Assembly (NCBI RefSeq): GCF_900604535.1
Contig: NZ_UWOT01000001.1
Location: 124,001 to 188,000, forward strand
Direction of reading: 5' to 3'
Length of the DNA stretch: 64,000 nucleotides
DNA from: Romboutsia_E sp900604535
Lineage (GTDB): Bacteria; Bacillota; Clostridia; Peptostreptococcales; Peptostreptococcaceae
Shown here: positions 16,304-24,593 of the stretch, one piece after another
Numbering within the stretch: the first letter of the stretch is position 1
Layout: the number at the start of each line of letters is the position of its first letter
The notes under the pieces: generated by a model
The model's input: only the letters and a program-made list of their open reading frames with translations
Database searches by the model: none
Told to the model about the DNA's origin: nothing
Program-made: the position numbers and the translations under genes

Positions 16304-17179
16304 TTATGTTCTAGGATGTTTTTCTTTCATTTCTTTTCTAATGTTTTTATTTATATGATTTATATAACTTTGTAAACTTGATAAATTTGAATTCCCTAAT
16401 ATTTTACTAACCACAGCTATATTTGCACCATTATTTAAAAGATGAATTGCAAATGAGTGTCTAAGCATGCTAGGGTTTATATTTTTATTTATATTAGCTT
16501 GTACTGCATATTTTTTTATAATCTTCCAAAGACCTTGTCTTGTAAATCTATTTCCTAAAGAGTTAACAAATAAAGCATCTTCATTTTCATTAGCTAATTT
16601 AGGCCTGCTTTCTTTTAGATATTTTTCTAAATATACTTTGGTTATATCTGGAATAGGAATAACTCTTTGATTCTTTCCAGAATTACAATATATATATTCA
16701 ATATCTAAGTCAAAGTCCACCATATTCATTTCTACTAGTTCAGATACTTTTATTCCAGTTCCATATAAAACTTCAAATATAGCTTTGTCTCTAATTTGCT
16801 TTGGAGTATCTAGCTTTGTAAAATTTAATAAAGCATCAATCTCATCTTCAGTTAAAACATCTACATTTTGTACTTTTACCTTTGGTTTTTTTATATTTCT
16901 AGCAGGGTCATTATCACTATTTCCATAAAAAAATAAATACTCATGAAAAGATTTAATCGATGATATCATTCTTGATATAGTTGATACAGATATATTACAT
17001 CTTTCTAATTCTATCAAATATGCTATGATATCATTTTCCCCTACATTTTCTAAATTTATATTTTTACTATTTAAATATTCTACATATTTTTTTATATCTG
17101 TAAAATACGATGCTACAGTATTCTCAGATAATTTTTTTTTAGTTTTTATATATTTTATGTATTCCTTTACGACGTCCAT
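16304..17179 (-). CDS. xerD: XerD-position tyrosine recombinase with substituted active site
   Basis: The 291-residue protein has the SAM-like N-terminal DNA-binding domain and the catalytic fold of XerC/XerD, including the family C-terminus (KHPRT). Its place between spoIIM and deoB is that of B. subtilis xerD (ripX). The active site is unusual. The first catalytic Arg is Lys (GTGIKVSEL for G-x-R-x-S-E-L). The His of H-x-L-R-H is Ser (PSMLRHSF). The His/Trp of L-G-H-x-x-x is Asn (ILGNSNLSS). The beta-hairpin Lys region is shortened (CNSGKNQR). The second Arg and the Tyr nucleophile (SYINH) remain. By position it is XerD; whether it can cut DNA is doubtful, and another Xer gene may serve dif. 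Confidence 0.85.
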   Translation of the reverse strand: MDVVKEYIKYIKTKKKLSENTVASYFTDIKKYVEYLNSKNINLENVGENDIIAYLIELERCNISVSTISRMISSIKSFHEYLFFYGNSDNDPARNIKKPKVKVQNVDVLTEDEIDALLNFTKLDTPKQIRDKAIFEVLYGTGIKVSELVEMNMVDFDLDIEYIYCNSGKNQRVIPIPDITKVYLEKYLKESRPKLANENEDALFVNSLGNRFTRQGLWKIIKKYAVQANINKNINPSMLRHSFAIHLLNNGANIAVVSKILGNSNLSSLQSYINHINKNIRKEMKEKHPRT

Positions 17180-17191
17180 GGTAAACTCCTT

Positions 17192-17806
17192 TTATTTGAC
17201 TAGGAATTGTAAGATATTAATAAATATCAAGTTTGATATTACTTGTAAAAATAATGTAGCTATTATTATTATTATTAAATTTAATAAATATCGTTTTAAT
17301 AAAAATATCATGCTATTTTTATTATTAGTTTTAAATGCTTTAATAAATTCTTTTGCATAATTAAATGAGATTAATAAAAGCATAATTGCACCAGGAATTA
17401 ATGCAAAATTCTTAATTAGAATTACAAATAAAACTTTTATACTTTTATATTTTAAAAATAATATACAGCTATTTATAGTATAGCCTATTGATACTCCTTT
17501 TAGCATAAAAATTAAAATTGATATTGGAAATGTTACTACCAATAAATTAAGTATACCTATTATAGACATAAATTTAAAGTCTAATTTTAAATTTGACAAT
17601 ATAACATCTTTAATAACTATGCTTTCTCTAGAGCTATAATATCTCTCAATAGATTTAACAGATTCATTAATAGAGTTTTCATACCCTGGTAACACTTTAT
17701 TTAAGCATGTCCCAATAATAACGAATACTACAAATAAAATCCCAACTAATATTATTTTCTTATTAAGTTCCTCATAATAAACTTTTCTTCCATACGTTCT
17801 TCTCAA
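17192..17806 (-). CDS. spoIIM: Stage II sporulation protein M
   Basis: SpoIIM is the membrane scaffold of the SpoIID-SpoIIM-SpoIIP complex, which drives peptidoglycan remodelling during engulfment. The 204-residue protein has a cytoplasmic N-terminus and about five membrane helices in the family arrangement (first at about 17-36, then a long outer loop, then VTFPISILIFMLKGVSIGYT). The start is TTG at 17806, 8 bases after AGGAGG. That site lies in the 3' arm of a 13-bp perfect inverted repeat. Order nudF-spoIIM-xerD is like B. subtilis, without the fur gene that lies there. Confidence 0.92.
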   Translation of the reverse strand: MRRTYGRKVYYEELNKKIILVGILFVVFVIIGTCLNKVLPGYENSINESVKSIERYYSSRESIVIKDVILSNLKLDFKFMSIIGILNLLVVTFPISILIFMLKGVSIGYTINSCILFLKYKSIKVLFVILIKNFALIPGAIMLLLISFNYAKEFIKAFKTNNKNSMIFLLKRYLLNLIIIIIATLFLQVISNLIFINILQFLVK

Positions 17807-17810
17807 ATTT

Positions 17811-17862
17811 ATAACCTCCTCTTGTATCCTACAAAATACTATGTAAGAGAAGAGGAGGTTAT
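17811..17862 (-). promoter_or_regulatory. 13-bp inverted repeat burying the spoIIM ribosome binding site
   Basis: Arms 17811-17823 and 17850-17862 are perfectly complementary, with a 26-base loop. In the mRNA the 5' arm reads ATAACCTCCTCTT, which itself looks like the anti-Shine-Dalgarno sequence. The 3' arm AAGAGGAGGTTAT carries the spoIIM AGGAGG site. No T run follows, so this is not a simple terminator of the Nudix gene 5 bases upstream. Confidence 0.6.
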
Positions 17863-17867
17863 TCCTT

Positions 17868-18395
17868 TTATATTAATTCTTTTGTTATTAACACTCCAAT
17901 TGAAGTTTTTGCATCTTCAATTTCATTTCTTTCTATCATATTATATACATCATTAATATCAAATTCTTTAACTTCTATAACTTCATCTTCATCGAAATTT
18001 GTATCTCCAGGTATAAGATTCTCTGCTAAAAAAATATATATTTTTTGGTTAGAAAATCCTGCAGATGTATAAAACTTATGAATTAATCTTATGTTTTCTG
18101 CACTATACCCTGTTTCTTCTTTTAATTCTCTAATAGCACATTCTTTAGGATTTTCACCTATTTCGATTTTACCTGCGGGAATTTCCCATAATTCTTTTTC
18201 TATAGCTTTTCTAAATTGTTTTACTAATATAACTTTTTTATCATTAGTTATAGCAACTATGCCTACAGCCCCATTATGTTCAACTATTTCTCTTTTTTGG
18301 TAACCTCTGTTCGGTACTTCTACAGTATCCACTCTTAAACTAATTGTTTTCCCCGTATATACCCTGTCACTACTAATAGTCTTTTCCTCTATCAT
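17868..18395 (-). CDS. nudF: ADP-ribose pyrophosphatase (Nudix hydrolase)
   Basis: This is a 175-residue Nudix enzyme of the ADP-sugar class, splitting ADP-ribose to AMP and ribose 5-phosphate. The Nudix box is complete: G-x5-E-x7-R-E-L-x-E-E-T-G (GENPKECAIRELKEETGY) at about residues 77-94, preceded by ELWEIPAGKIE. Both size and place, next to spoIIM, match NudF of B. subtilis. It overlaps the 3' end of the DUF3866 gene by 23 bases, which suggests coupled translation. Confidence 0.93.
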   Translation of the reverse strand: MIEEKTISSDRVYTGKTISLRVDTVEVPNRGYQKREIVEHNGAVGIVAITNDKKVILVKQFRKAIEKELWEIPAGKIEIGENPKECAIRELKEETGYSAENIRLIHKFYTSAGFSNQKIYIFLAENLIPGDTNFDEDEVIEVKEFDINDVYNMIERNEIEDAKTSIGVLITKELI

Positions 18396-19464
18396 AACAA
18401 ACCTCCATTAAGTAATATGCTGCTGTACTTGCAGCTTGGAAGAACTCCTTATCCTGATCATAATTTCTTCCCATACTTCTTACTTTTAGATTAAAGAACT
18501 CTAGATCCTCCTTAGTTCTATCGTTATTGATATATACTATGTTGTGCTTACTATCTAATTTATTACTCTTTATTTGCTCCTTAATTCTATCTAGGCTATC
18601 ATCACTATATTTAGTTATAGGTATATTCACCTTCACATTTACAATGTCGTCTAAAACTGTAATGCTATGATGAGATATTCCTTTGTGTCTCTCTCTTTTG
18701 TCGGCAAAACTAATTCTAGGAATTGCAATTGGATTTCCATTTAGTTTTTTAACAGCGTCCAAAATAGGACCTTGTTCTATACCAGTAAATCCGTACTTTG
18801 TTCCTGTTCCAGCTATCCCTGGTCCCATACTAACAAACACTGCATCTGCATTTAATACTTCTTTTGCAGTTATTAAAGCCGTATATATGTTTATACATTC
18901 ATAGTCACCACCAAATGCATTACCTATAGTTATTGTTGCATCAATTAATTTTTTATTTTTTAAAGACTCTACATTTTTACTTAAATATATAGGTAGTGCT
19001 GCTCCATCAGTCATTATATACACTAATTTTTTATTAGGATTATTTCTTTTAAAAGATGCTACAAATGGAGTTAACATACTATGTAAAGTTCCTACCACAA
19101 CAGGCATATTATCTAAGCTTTTAAAACCTTCTATTAAGTCATGATATTTACTTTCTTGTTCTTCTACTGAATCAACTTTTACTTGAAATGGTGTGTATCT
19201 CAATTTCATAATATGTCCACCTGGTGTAAAGCTTGATTCTATATTATTTAAGTTAGATATAACGAAGTGGTAACCACCTGTTCCTAAACTTAGTTCCACA
19301 GCAGTTGTATTTAATATAACTTCATCTCCTACATTAACTTCTCCACTCATTTTAGGATAATTATATGCTTTTTGGATATTTCCATTTATATTAACTCTTA
19401 TATCATCTATATTTTCACTTTTATCAATTATTTCTTCCACTATACCAATTCTTTTACTTATCAT
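18373..19464 (-). CDS. DUF3866 family protein of unknown function
   Basis: This 363-residue soluble protein looks like the DUF3866 family, which is widespread in Firmicutes and Actinobacteria. An N-terminal beta-rich region (to about 70) leads to alternating strand/helix segments with glycine-rich turns (VFVSMGPGIAGTGTKYGFTG, GNAFGGDYE) and a conserved RHKGISHHS stretch that could hold a metal or phosphate. No enzyme has been assigned that I know of. It lies between a MraY-like enzyme (4 bases apart) and a Nudix hydrolase (overlapping), in the steA-spoIIM operon, so a link to cell-envelope work is possible but unproven. Confidence 0.75.
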   Translation of the reverse strand: MISKRIGIVEEIIDKSENIDDIRVNINGNIQKAYNYPKMSGEVNVGDEVILNTTAVELSLGTGGYHFVISNLNNIESSFTPGGHIMKLRYTPFQVKVDSVEEQESKYHDLIEGFKSLDNMPVVVGTLHSMLTPFVASFKRNNPNKKLVYIMTDGAALPIYLSKNVESLKNKKLIDATITIGNAFGGDYECINIYTALITAKEVLNADAVFVSMGPGIAGTGTKYGFTGIEQGPILDAVKKLNGNPIAIPRISFADKRERHKGISHHSITVLDDIVNVKVNIPITKYSDDSLDRIKEQIKSNKLDSKHNIVYINNDRTKEDLEFFNLKVRSMGRNYDQDKEFFQAASTAAYYLMEVCYDRGKDY

Positions 19465-19468
19465 AAGA

Positions 19469-20293
19469 TTACCTTCCTAACTTATCTATAAAGTTTAAAA
19501 TTTTATTATTCTCTATTATTTTAGTTAATGAGTATTTTTCAGTTAATAAATGTATTAAAATTAAAAATACTAACCAGATAATCCTAATATTAAAAGAATA
19601 TCCAAATACCATTAGTATACCTATAGATATTCCAAGCACATTTGATCCTGTATCTCCCATCATAGCCTTCGCTTTTAAATCAAAATTAAAGTAAGCTAAT
19701 ACGTTAGGAAGTATAAGTAATGGTAAAACCTTTATATATCCTGTAAGTGTTACAAATATTGATATTATAATTACTAAGTATACTTTTATAGCTCTTCCTG
19801 GTCTTAAATCCAATAAATTCATTAAATTTGTTGATAAAGCTATTATTAGAGTATTTATAATTATATTTGGTATACTCTTAGAAATAGATAATGATATTAA
19901 AATACCTATAAATCCACCAAATACAGCTTTAAATCCTCCAGTTGTTAGATTTCCTTTAAAAAGACTTTTGAAATGTCCTTTTAATCCACTAACATCTCTA
20001 TTCCCTATAATGTCATCTAATATACCTGCAAAGAACATTGATATCATTCCAAATATAAATACGAATACATATAATAAATTTCTAGGATCTTTAGTAAAAT
20101 AAATTAGTATTATACTATTTATAATAATCATTGGTAAAAATACAATACCCATACTTACAGGTATCATATCTTTTTTATAATTTGGTCTAACAACATTGCT
20201 ATTTATAAGTAAGTTTTTAAATAAAGGAATAATAGCATATGTACCTATTAAACCTACTAAAAACAATACTATATAAAGTATATAATTATTCAA
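19469..20293 (-). CDS. MraY/WecA-type glycosyl-phosphate transferase (membrane)
   Basis: This 274-residue polytopic membrane protein has the signatures of polyprenyl-phosphate N-acetylhexosamine-1-phosphate transferases: a DD pair in GILDDIIGNRD near residue 93, NLMNLLDLRPGRAIK near 157, and MMGDTGSNVLG near 210. It is shorter than MraY (about 320) and lacks the clear C-terminal His-rich loop of MraY, so it is more likely a specialised paralogue than the cell-wall enzyme. It follows a family 2 glycosyltransferase by 6 bases. The two may build a lipid-linked glycan, but the substrate is unknown. Confidence 0.8.
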   Translation of the reverse strand: MNNYILYIVLFLVGLIGTYAIIPLFKNLLINSNVVRPNYKKDMIPVSMGIVFLPMIIINSIILIYFTKDPRNLLYVFVFIFGMISMFFAGILDDIIGNRDVSGLKGHFKSLFKGNLTTGGFKAVFGGFIGILISLSISKSIPNIIINTLIIALSTNLMNLLDLRPGRAIKVYLVIIISIFVTLTGYIKVLPLLILPNVLAYFNFDLKAKAMMGDTGSNVLGISIGILMVFGYSFNIRIIWLVFLILIHLLTEKYSLTKIIENNKILNFIDKLGR

Positions 20294-20299
20294 AATTAA

Positions 20300-20992
20300 C
20301 TACCTCCATTCTTTCTTTTTCTGCTTTAGAACTTTCTTTATGTGGTAGTATTGCTTTCCTCTATGAATAAACCCTTTTAAATTTCTTCCAGTTTCATTGT
20401 GAGTCATATTAACTAATACTTCTTTTATCTTATATCCATATTTTAATATATCTATGGTCATACCAACTTCAACACCATAACCAAATGGTATCTCATTAAA
20501 TTTTTCTAAAACTTCTTTTTTAAATAACCTTTGCCCTGATAAAGTTGCGTCTAATTCTACACCTGTCATTTCAAATACAGAATCTTTTGCTAAGCCCTTT
20601 ACAAATCCTAATCCACCTTTTTTCTTTGCAGGTGGGAATTTCGCTATTACTACATCAGCTTCATCATTTAATATAGGGTCTATAAGTTTTTTTACATCAC
20701 TTGCTGAGCTACCTAAATCTGCATCTAAAAATCCTATAATATCTGCATTCTTCATGGCTATTTTAAGACCATAGTTTAATGCATATCCTTTACCTTTATT
20801 TTTATCTAATTTTAATACTACAATTTTTTCACTGTTAACTTCTGATGCTACTTTTGTAGTATTATCGCTTGATCCATCATCTACAACTACTATTTCATTT
20901 ATTTCTTTTATATTCTTTATAGCTTCTAATGTATTTTTTATTCTAGATTCTTCATTATAAGCAGGTACTATTATACTTATGTAAGGATTCAT
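20300..20992 (-). CDS. Family 2 glycosyltransferase
   Basis: This 230-residue GT-A enzyme has ISIIVPAYNEESRI at the N-terminus, VVDDGSSDNT, and the metal-binding D-x-D-like FLDADLGS near residue 92, followed by ATLSGQRLFKKE. The fold is that of dolichol-phosphate mannose synthase-like enzymes, with no membrane helix. AAGGAGAG precedes the ATG. It lies between steB and the MraY-like gene in a tight minus-strand operon (15 and 6 bases), which suggests sugar transfer to a polyprenyl carrier. Donor and acceptor cannot be read from the sequence. Confidence 0.85.
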   Translation of the reverse strand: MNPYISIIVPAYNEESRIKNTLEAIKNIKEINEIVVVDDGSSDNTTKVASEVNSEKIVVLKLDKNKGKGYALNYGLKIAMKNADIIGFLDADLGSSASDVKKLIDPILNDEADVVIAKFPPAKKKGGLGFVKGLAKDSVFEMTGVELDATLSGQRLFKKEVLEKFNEIPFGYGVEVGMTIDILKYGYKIKEVLVNMTHNETGRNLKGFIHRGKQYYHIKKVLKQKKKEWR

Positions 20993-21007
20993 AGTTATCT
21001 CTCCTTC

Positions 21008-21880
21008 TTATTTCTTATATGGTATTAAACTTGTAGCCGTATCAGATACTCCAAAATCGCCTACAACATTTCCATCCTTTAGAACTAACACTAATGCTAG
21101 TTGACCACTACCTTGATTTATATTATCTATTGTAGTAACTTTATTATCTGAATATAATTTTATATTAGATGTTTTAGTATCTAAACTTTCTACTGCAACT
21201 AAATTTTTCTTTTCTTCTCTTAATTTTTCTATTAATAATTTGTCTATTGATTCAAATTGAGCTTCATTATCTTTGGCATTTCCATCAGAACTTAATACTA
21301 CTGATGTATATGCACTATAATTATCTTCTAGTTTATTTAAATCTAAAACTTTTAATTCTTGTAAATATTCTAATGTTTCTTTTGAATTATCATCTTTTAA
21401 GCAATCAGAAATATAAGCTATTAATTCTTCTGTACTATTAATTTCTGTACCAAGCTTAGTTGATATTTCTTTTAAAGTCGTTTTATCTGTTATATTACTA
21501 TTTAAATTTATATTAAATACTATATTTCCATTTGCTTTACCTATACAATTTTCTATATATTCGTTATTTATATTATTATTTATAGATATTATACCTATAT
21601 TTTGATCCGTTAGTTCTTCTGATATTAGTTTGTCTGAATTATTATTAATATAATTTACTAATTCATCATATTCTGCATTTGTATCTTTTAATAGTGCCTC
21701 TAATTCATTATTATTTTTTCTTAAATCTTCAAATTTAGCATCTAAATCATCTATTATTTGAGCTTGTTGTTTACTTAATTCTTGATCATAATTTAAATTA
21801 AAACCTACTAATATACCTATTCCTAGTGATATGAATATAGCACCTATTGTTACTATATAATACTTCATATTTATATGCAT
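21008..21880 (-). CDS. steB: SteB-like membrane-anchored coiled-coil protein (MctB/DUF3186 family)
   Basis: The 290-residue protein has one N-terminal membrane helix (about 7-27), then a coiled coil (about 33-75) and a folded outer domain. This is the layout of the MctB copper-transporter family, which includes SteB of corynebacteria. There SteB works with SteA and limits septal hydrolase activation during division. Here it is directly downstream of a SteA homologue (16 bases). The copper name of the family is not supported by any Cys/Met/His cluster I can see. The SteB role is by homology and neighbour. Confidence 0.8.
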   Translation of the reverse strand: MHINMKYYIVTIGAIFISLGIGILVGFNLNYDQELSKQQAQIIDDLDAKFEDLRKNNNELEALLKDTNAEYDELVNYINNNSDKLISEELTDQNIGIISINNNINNEYIENCIGKANGNIVFNINLNSNITDKTTLKEISTKLGTEINSTEELIAYISDCLKDDNSKETLEYLQELKVLDLNKLEDNYSAYTSVVLSSDGNAKDNEAQFESIDKLLIEKLREEKKNLVAVESLDTKTSNIKLYSDNKVTTIDNINQGSGQLALVLVLKDGNVVGDFGVSDTATSLIPYKK

Positions 21881-21896
21881 CTTAATCCTCCTAAAC

Positions 21897-23018
21897 CTAC
21901 ATTTGTAGTAATAACCTAAACTTTAGCTGCATTAAATGTACAAATTGTTTCACACTCGGTGAAAAAGATGCAACTATTAATATTGGAAATAAAGCTGTTA
22001 ATATTAATGCAAATATATACTTTAGCTTTAATCTGCTTCTATACAATAAGTTAACACCCTTTGCATCAATAAGTTTTGATCCTATTTTTAATCTTACTAA
22101 AAAAGTACTAGCCATACCTTTTCTACCTTTTTCAAGGAAGTCTATCATATTTGAATGAGTTCCTACAGCTACTATAAGTTCTGCCTTATATTCATATGCT
22201 GTAAGCATAGCTATATCTTCACTTGTACCTGGAGCTGGGAAAACTATAGCATCTAATCCTAAGTCCTGAACTCTTTTTAGTCCTGGTGCTCTACCATCAG
22301 TATATGCATGTACAACTATTTCTTTTGCTTTTTTTAAGGCTTCATCTGTTACACTATCCATGTCTCCAACAATAACATCTGGAGTGTATCCAAATTCAAG
22401 TAAAGCATCAGCTCCACCATCTACTCCTACAAGTATTGGTTTCATTTCTTCTATATAAGATATTATTGCACTTAAATCTTCTTTATAGTCTTGACCTCTT
22501 ACAACAATAAGGACATGTTTATTTTTGTAGTCAGTCTTTACTTTCGGAATTTCTACTTCTCCTAAAATAAATCCTTTTTCTTTTTTTGCATAATCGATTG
22601 TATTATCTATAAACTTATCTAATTCAACTCCTAAGTTTTCATATGCTAATTTTATTTTTTGTGAAACAGCTTTTTTATCTAAAAGTTCACCACTTCCTAC
22701 AAGTTTTCCATCCTTATAAATTTGCCCATCTATAACTTCTATAACCTGACCTTCTTCTAGTTCATTAAATAACTCTTCACCTATATTATCAACTATCAGT
22801 ATGTTTTTTTCAGTTAATATTCCTGGCCCTTTATTAGGGTACCTACCACTTATAGATGGTGCTGCATTTATAACTAGCTTAATTTTTCCTTCTACTAAAG
22901 AGTTGGCAGCAACTTCATCGATATCCATGTGATTTATTACTGCAATTTCTCCTCCGGTAAGTCTTTTCGCAAGCCTTTTAGTCTTTCTATCTACCTTAAT
23001 AGGGGCTTCGACTCTCAT
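21897..23018 (-). CDS. steA: SteA-like cytokinetic protein with thiamine-pyrophosphokinase-like domain
   Basis: This 373-residue protein begins with a SteA-specific region (GGEIAVINHMDIDEVAANSL), then a TPK-like nucleotide-binding fold (LVGVDGGADALLEFGYTPDVIVGDMDS, residues about 197-225), and ends in a membrane helix (about 332-352) that would anchor it. True thiamine pyrophosphokinase is encoded separately at 61.8 kb, so this is not the vitamin enzyme. SteA of corynebacteria sits at the septum with SteB. C. difficile has the same gene next to spo0A. It heads the steA-steB-glycosyltransferase-spoIIM run. Confidence 0.85.
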   Translation of the reverse strand: MRVEAPIKVDRKTKRLAKRLTGGEIAVINHMDIDEVAANSLVEGKIKLVINAAPSISGRYPNKGPGILTEKNILIVDNIGEELFNELEEGQVIEVIDGQIYKDGKLVGSGELLDKKAVSQKIKLAYENLGVELDKFIDNTIDYAKKEKGFILGEVEIPKVKTDYKNKHVLIVVRGQDYKEDLSAIISYIEEMKPILVGVDGGADALLEFGYTPDVIVGDMDSVTDEALKKAKEIVVHAYTDGRAPGLKRVQDLGLDAIVFPAPGTSEDIAMLTAYEYKAELIVAVGTHSNMIDFLEKGRKGMASTFLVRLKIGSKLIDAKGVNLLYRSRLKLKYIFALILTALFPILIVASFSPSVKQFVHLMQLKFRLLLQM

Positions 23019-23195
23019 ATTTTAACCTCCGATATCTTTTAAAATCAAATTACATTATAGCATTATTTATCAATAAAAGAAATATTTTAACATTTTTTTA
23101 TACACTAGCTAAAATTCGTACATTTTTATATACTCATTTATTAAATTTTACATTTATCATTTTTATATTCAATACCTTAATATTTCATATACAGA

Positions 23196-23453
23196 TTAAA
23201 CTAAATTTATAAGAATTTCTTTTTCATTTAATTTTGGATTTGACATAACTTTAGATAATAATATATTTAATTTCTCACCTATTTCTTTGCCTCTATATCC
23301 AATATTTTCTAAATCCCTTCCGTTAATATTTAAATCTTTTAACTTATAACACTCTTTATTTTGTTCTATTTTTATAACTCTATTTATAATATTATCTAAT
23401 ATAAAATTTTTTTCTTTTATATTAGAATTGCTCTTAGTATTATATAAGTTATT
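23196..23453 (-). pseudogene. cca: C-terminal part of the CCA-adding enzyme, in a shifted frame
   Basis: The frame open from 23453 to a TAA at 23196-23198 encodes 85 residues with no start codon of its own. They include YKLKDLNINGRDLENIG and GKEIGEKLNILLSKVMSNP, a well-known C-terminal motif region of bacterial CCA/poly(A) polymerases. Removing one A from the four-base A run (minus strand, 23452-23455) joins it to the upstream frame and gives a 416-residue protein of normal layout. So the gene is either truncated in this strain or carries a sequencing error here. Confidence 0.75.
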
Positions 23454-24447
23454 TTATAAAATACCTTTTTAATTCTAAAGCTTTAAGTAAAAGCTTTGGA
23501 CCAACTTTATTTAAAATTAATTTTATATTTACAGAATCTATGTTATCATATTCCATTAACATATAATTAACCATATTTCCACATTCATCTTTAAATTTGT
23601 TAGAATAAATTAATGTATTAATTATGCTTCTTGAAGGAACTTTATTTTGCTTAATTATATATTCTAACATTGCCATTCTTTCTACTAAATTATTTGGACA
23701 AAACTTTAATAAATTTAAGCTAGATTCAAACTCTTTATATCCATTTTCACTAATGTATGAATAAATTCCTATTGATTTAAATATACCAGTTTTATATAAA
23801 AGAATTATATTTTGAGGATTATCACTTAAAACCATCTTAGAAAATTCCTCTGTAATTCTTTCCTTACTTATCTTTTTTATAATATCAGCATTTTTATATA
23901 TGCTCTTTAATGTTTTTTCTTCTATTGTAAAGTTTAATTTGCTACTAAATCTTATAGCTCTTATTAATCTTAATCCATCCTCATTAAATCTTTCATCTGG
24001 ATTTCCCACTGTTTGTACTACTTTTCTTCTTAAGTCTTTTATTCCATCAAATTTATCTATTATTCCTACTTTATCATTATATGCTATTGCATTTATAGTA
24101 AAATCTCTTCTTTTTAAATCCTCATAAATATTTGTAGTAAATTCTACATCTTTAGGCTTTCTATTATTTTCATACTCACCTTCAATTCTATAAGTAGTTA
24201 TTTCATATATTTCCTTATCTATTATAACTCCTACAGTACCATGCTTTATACCATTATCTATAATTTTAAAATCTTTAAAGATATTGATTATATCTTTTGG
24301 CTGGGCATTGGTAGTTATATCATAATCATTAGGCTTTATTCCAAGTATACTATCTCTTACACATCCCCCTACTATAAATGCTTCATATCCATTTTCATAC
24401 ATCTTATCTATTATAAATTTAACTTTTTGGGGTAAATAAATTTCCAT
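23449..24447 (-). CDS. cca: CCA tRNA nucleotidyltransferase, N-terminal part of a frameshifted gene
   Basis: This enzyme adds or repairs the 3' CCA of tRNAs. The 332 residues seen hold the catalytic head: FIVGGCVRDSILG, the metal-binding DYDITT near residue 42, the RRDFTINAIAYN motif, and RLIRAIRFSSKLNFTIEEKT. The frame stops soon after LLKALELKRYFIK, before the tail domain, and that tail is found in the next frame down to 23196. The active site is complete, so the truncated form may keep some activity, but tRNA binding by the tail would be lost. The gene lies between steA and spo0A. An intact enzyme is normally needed, so the shift deserves checking. Confidence 0.88.
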   Translation of the reverse strand: MEIYLPQKVKFIIDKMYENGYEAFIVGGCVRDSILGIKPNDYDITTNAQPKDIINIFKDFKIIDNGIKHGTVGVIIDKEIYEITTYRIEGEYENNRKPKDVEFTTNIYEDLKRRDFTINAIAYNDKVGIIDKFDGIKDLRRKVVQTVGNPDERFNEDGLRLIRAIRFSSKLNFTIEEKTLKSIYKNADIIKKISKERITEEFSKMVLSDNPQNIILLYKTGIFKSIGIYSYISENGYKEFESSLNLLKFCPNNLVERMAMLEYIIKQNKVPSRSIINTLIYSNKFKDECGNMVNYMLMEYDNIDSVNIKLILNKVGPKLLLKALELKRYFIK

Positions 24448-24544
24448 TTTATATCTCCTTGATTTTCATTTAATGTTATTAATTATATGGAATATTTAAA
24501 TATTTTACTAACACTTCTACACTTATTTTATGCTTTATACTAAA

Positions 24545-24576
24545 AAATAAGCCTTCTTTTATGAGAAGGCTTATTT
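24545..24576 (-). terminator. spo0A terminator
   Basis: A 13-bp perfect stem (AAATAAGCCTTCT / AGAAGGCTTATTT) with a 6-base loop lies 17 bases after the spo0A stop. A T run follows in the transcript. Confidence 0.85.
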
Positions 24577-24593
24577 AGTCTAAATATATAAAA

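Noticed and set aside
16304..17179. Phage or skin-type integrase
   Set aside because: Length, C-terminus and the spoIIM-xerD-deoB order are those of chromosomal XerD; no other phage-like gene or attachment repeat is near.
17811..17862. Rho-independent terminator of the Nudix gene
   Set aside because: The stem is strong, but no T run follows and the 3' arm is the spoIIM ribosome site.
21008..21880. Copper transporter
   Set aside because: The family name suggests it, but there is one membrane helix only and no metal-ligand cluster, and the neighbour is SteA.
21897..23018. Thiamine pyrophosphokinase
   Set aside because: It shares the fold, but has an extra N-terminal region and a C-terminal membrane helix; a complete ThiN is encoded at 61.8 kb.
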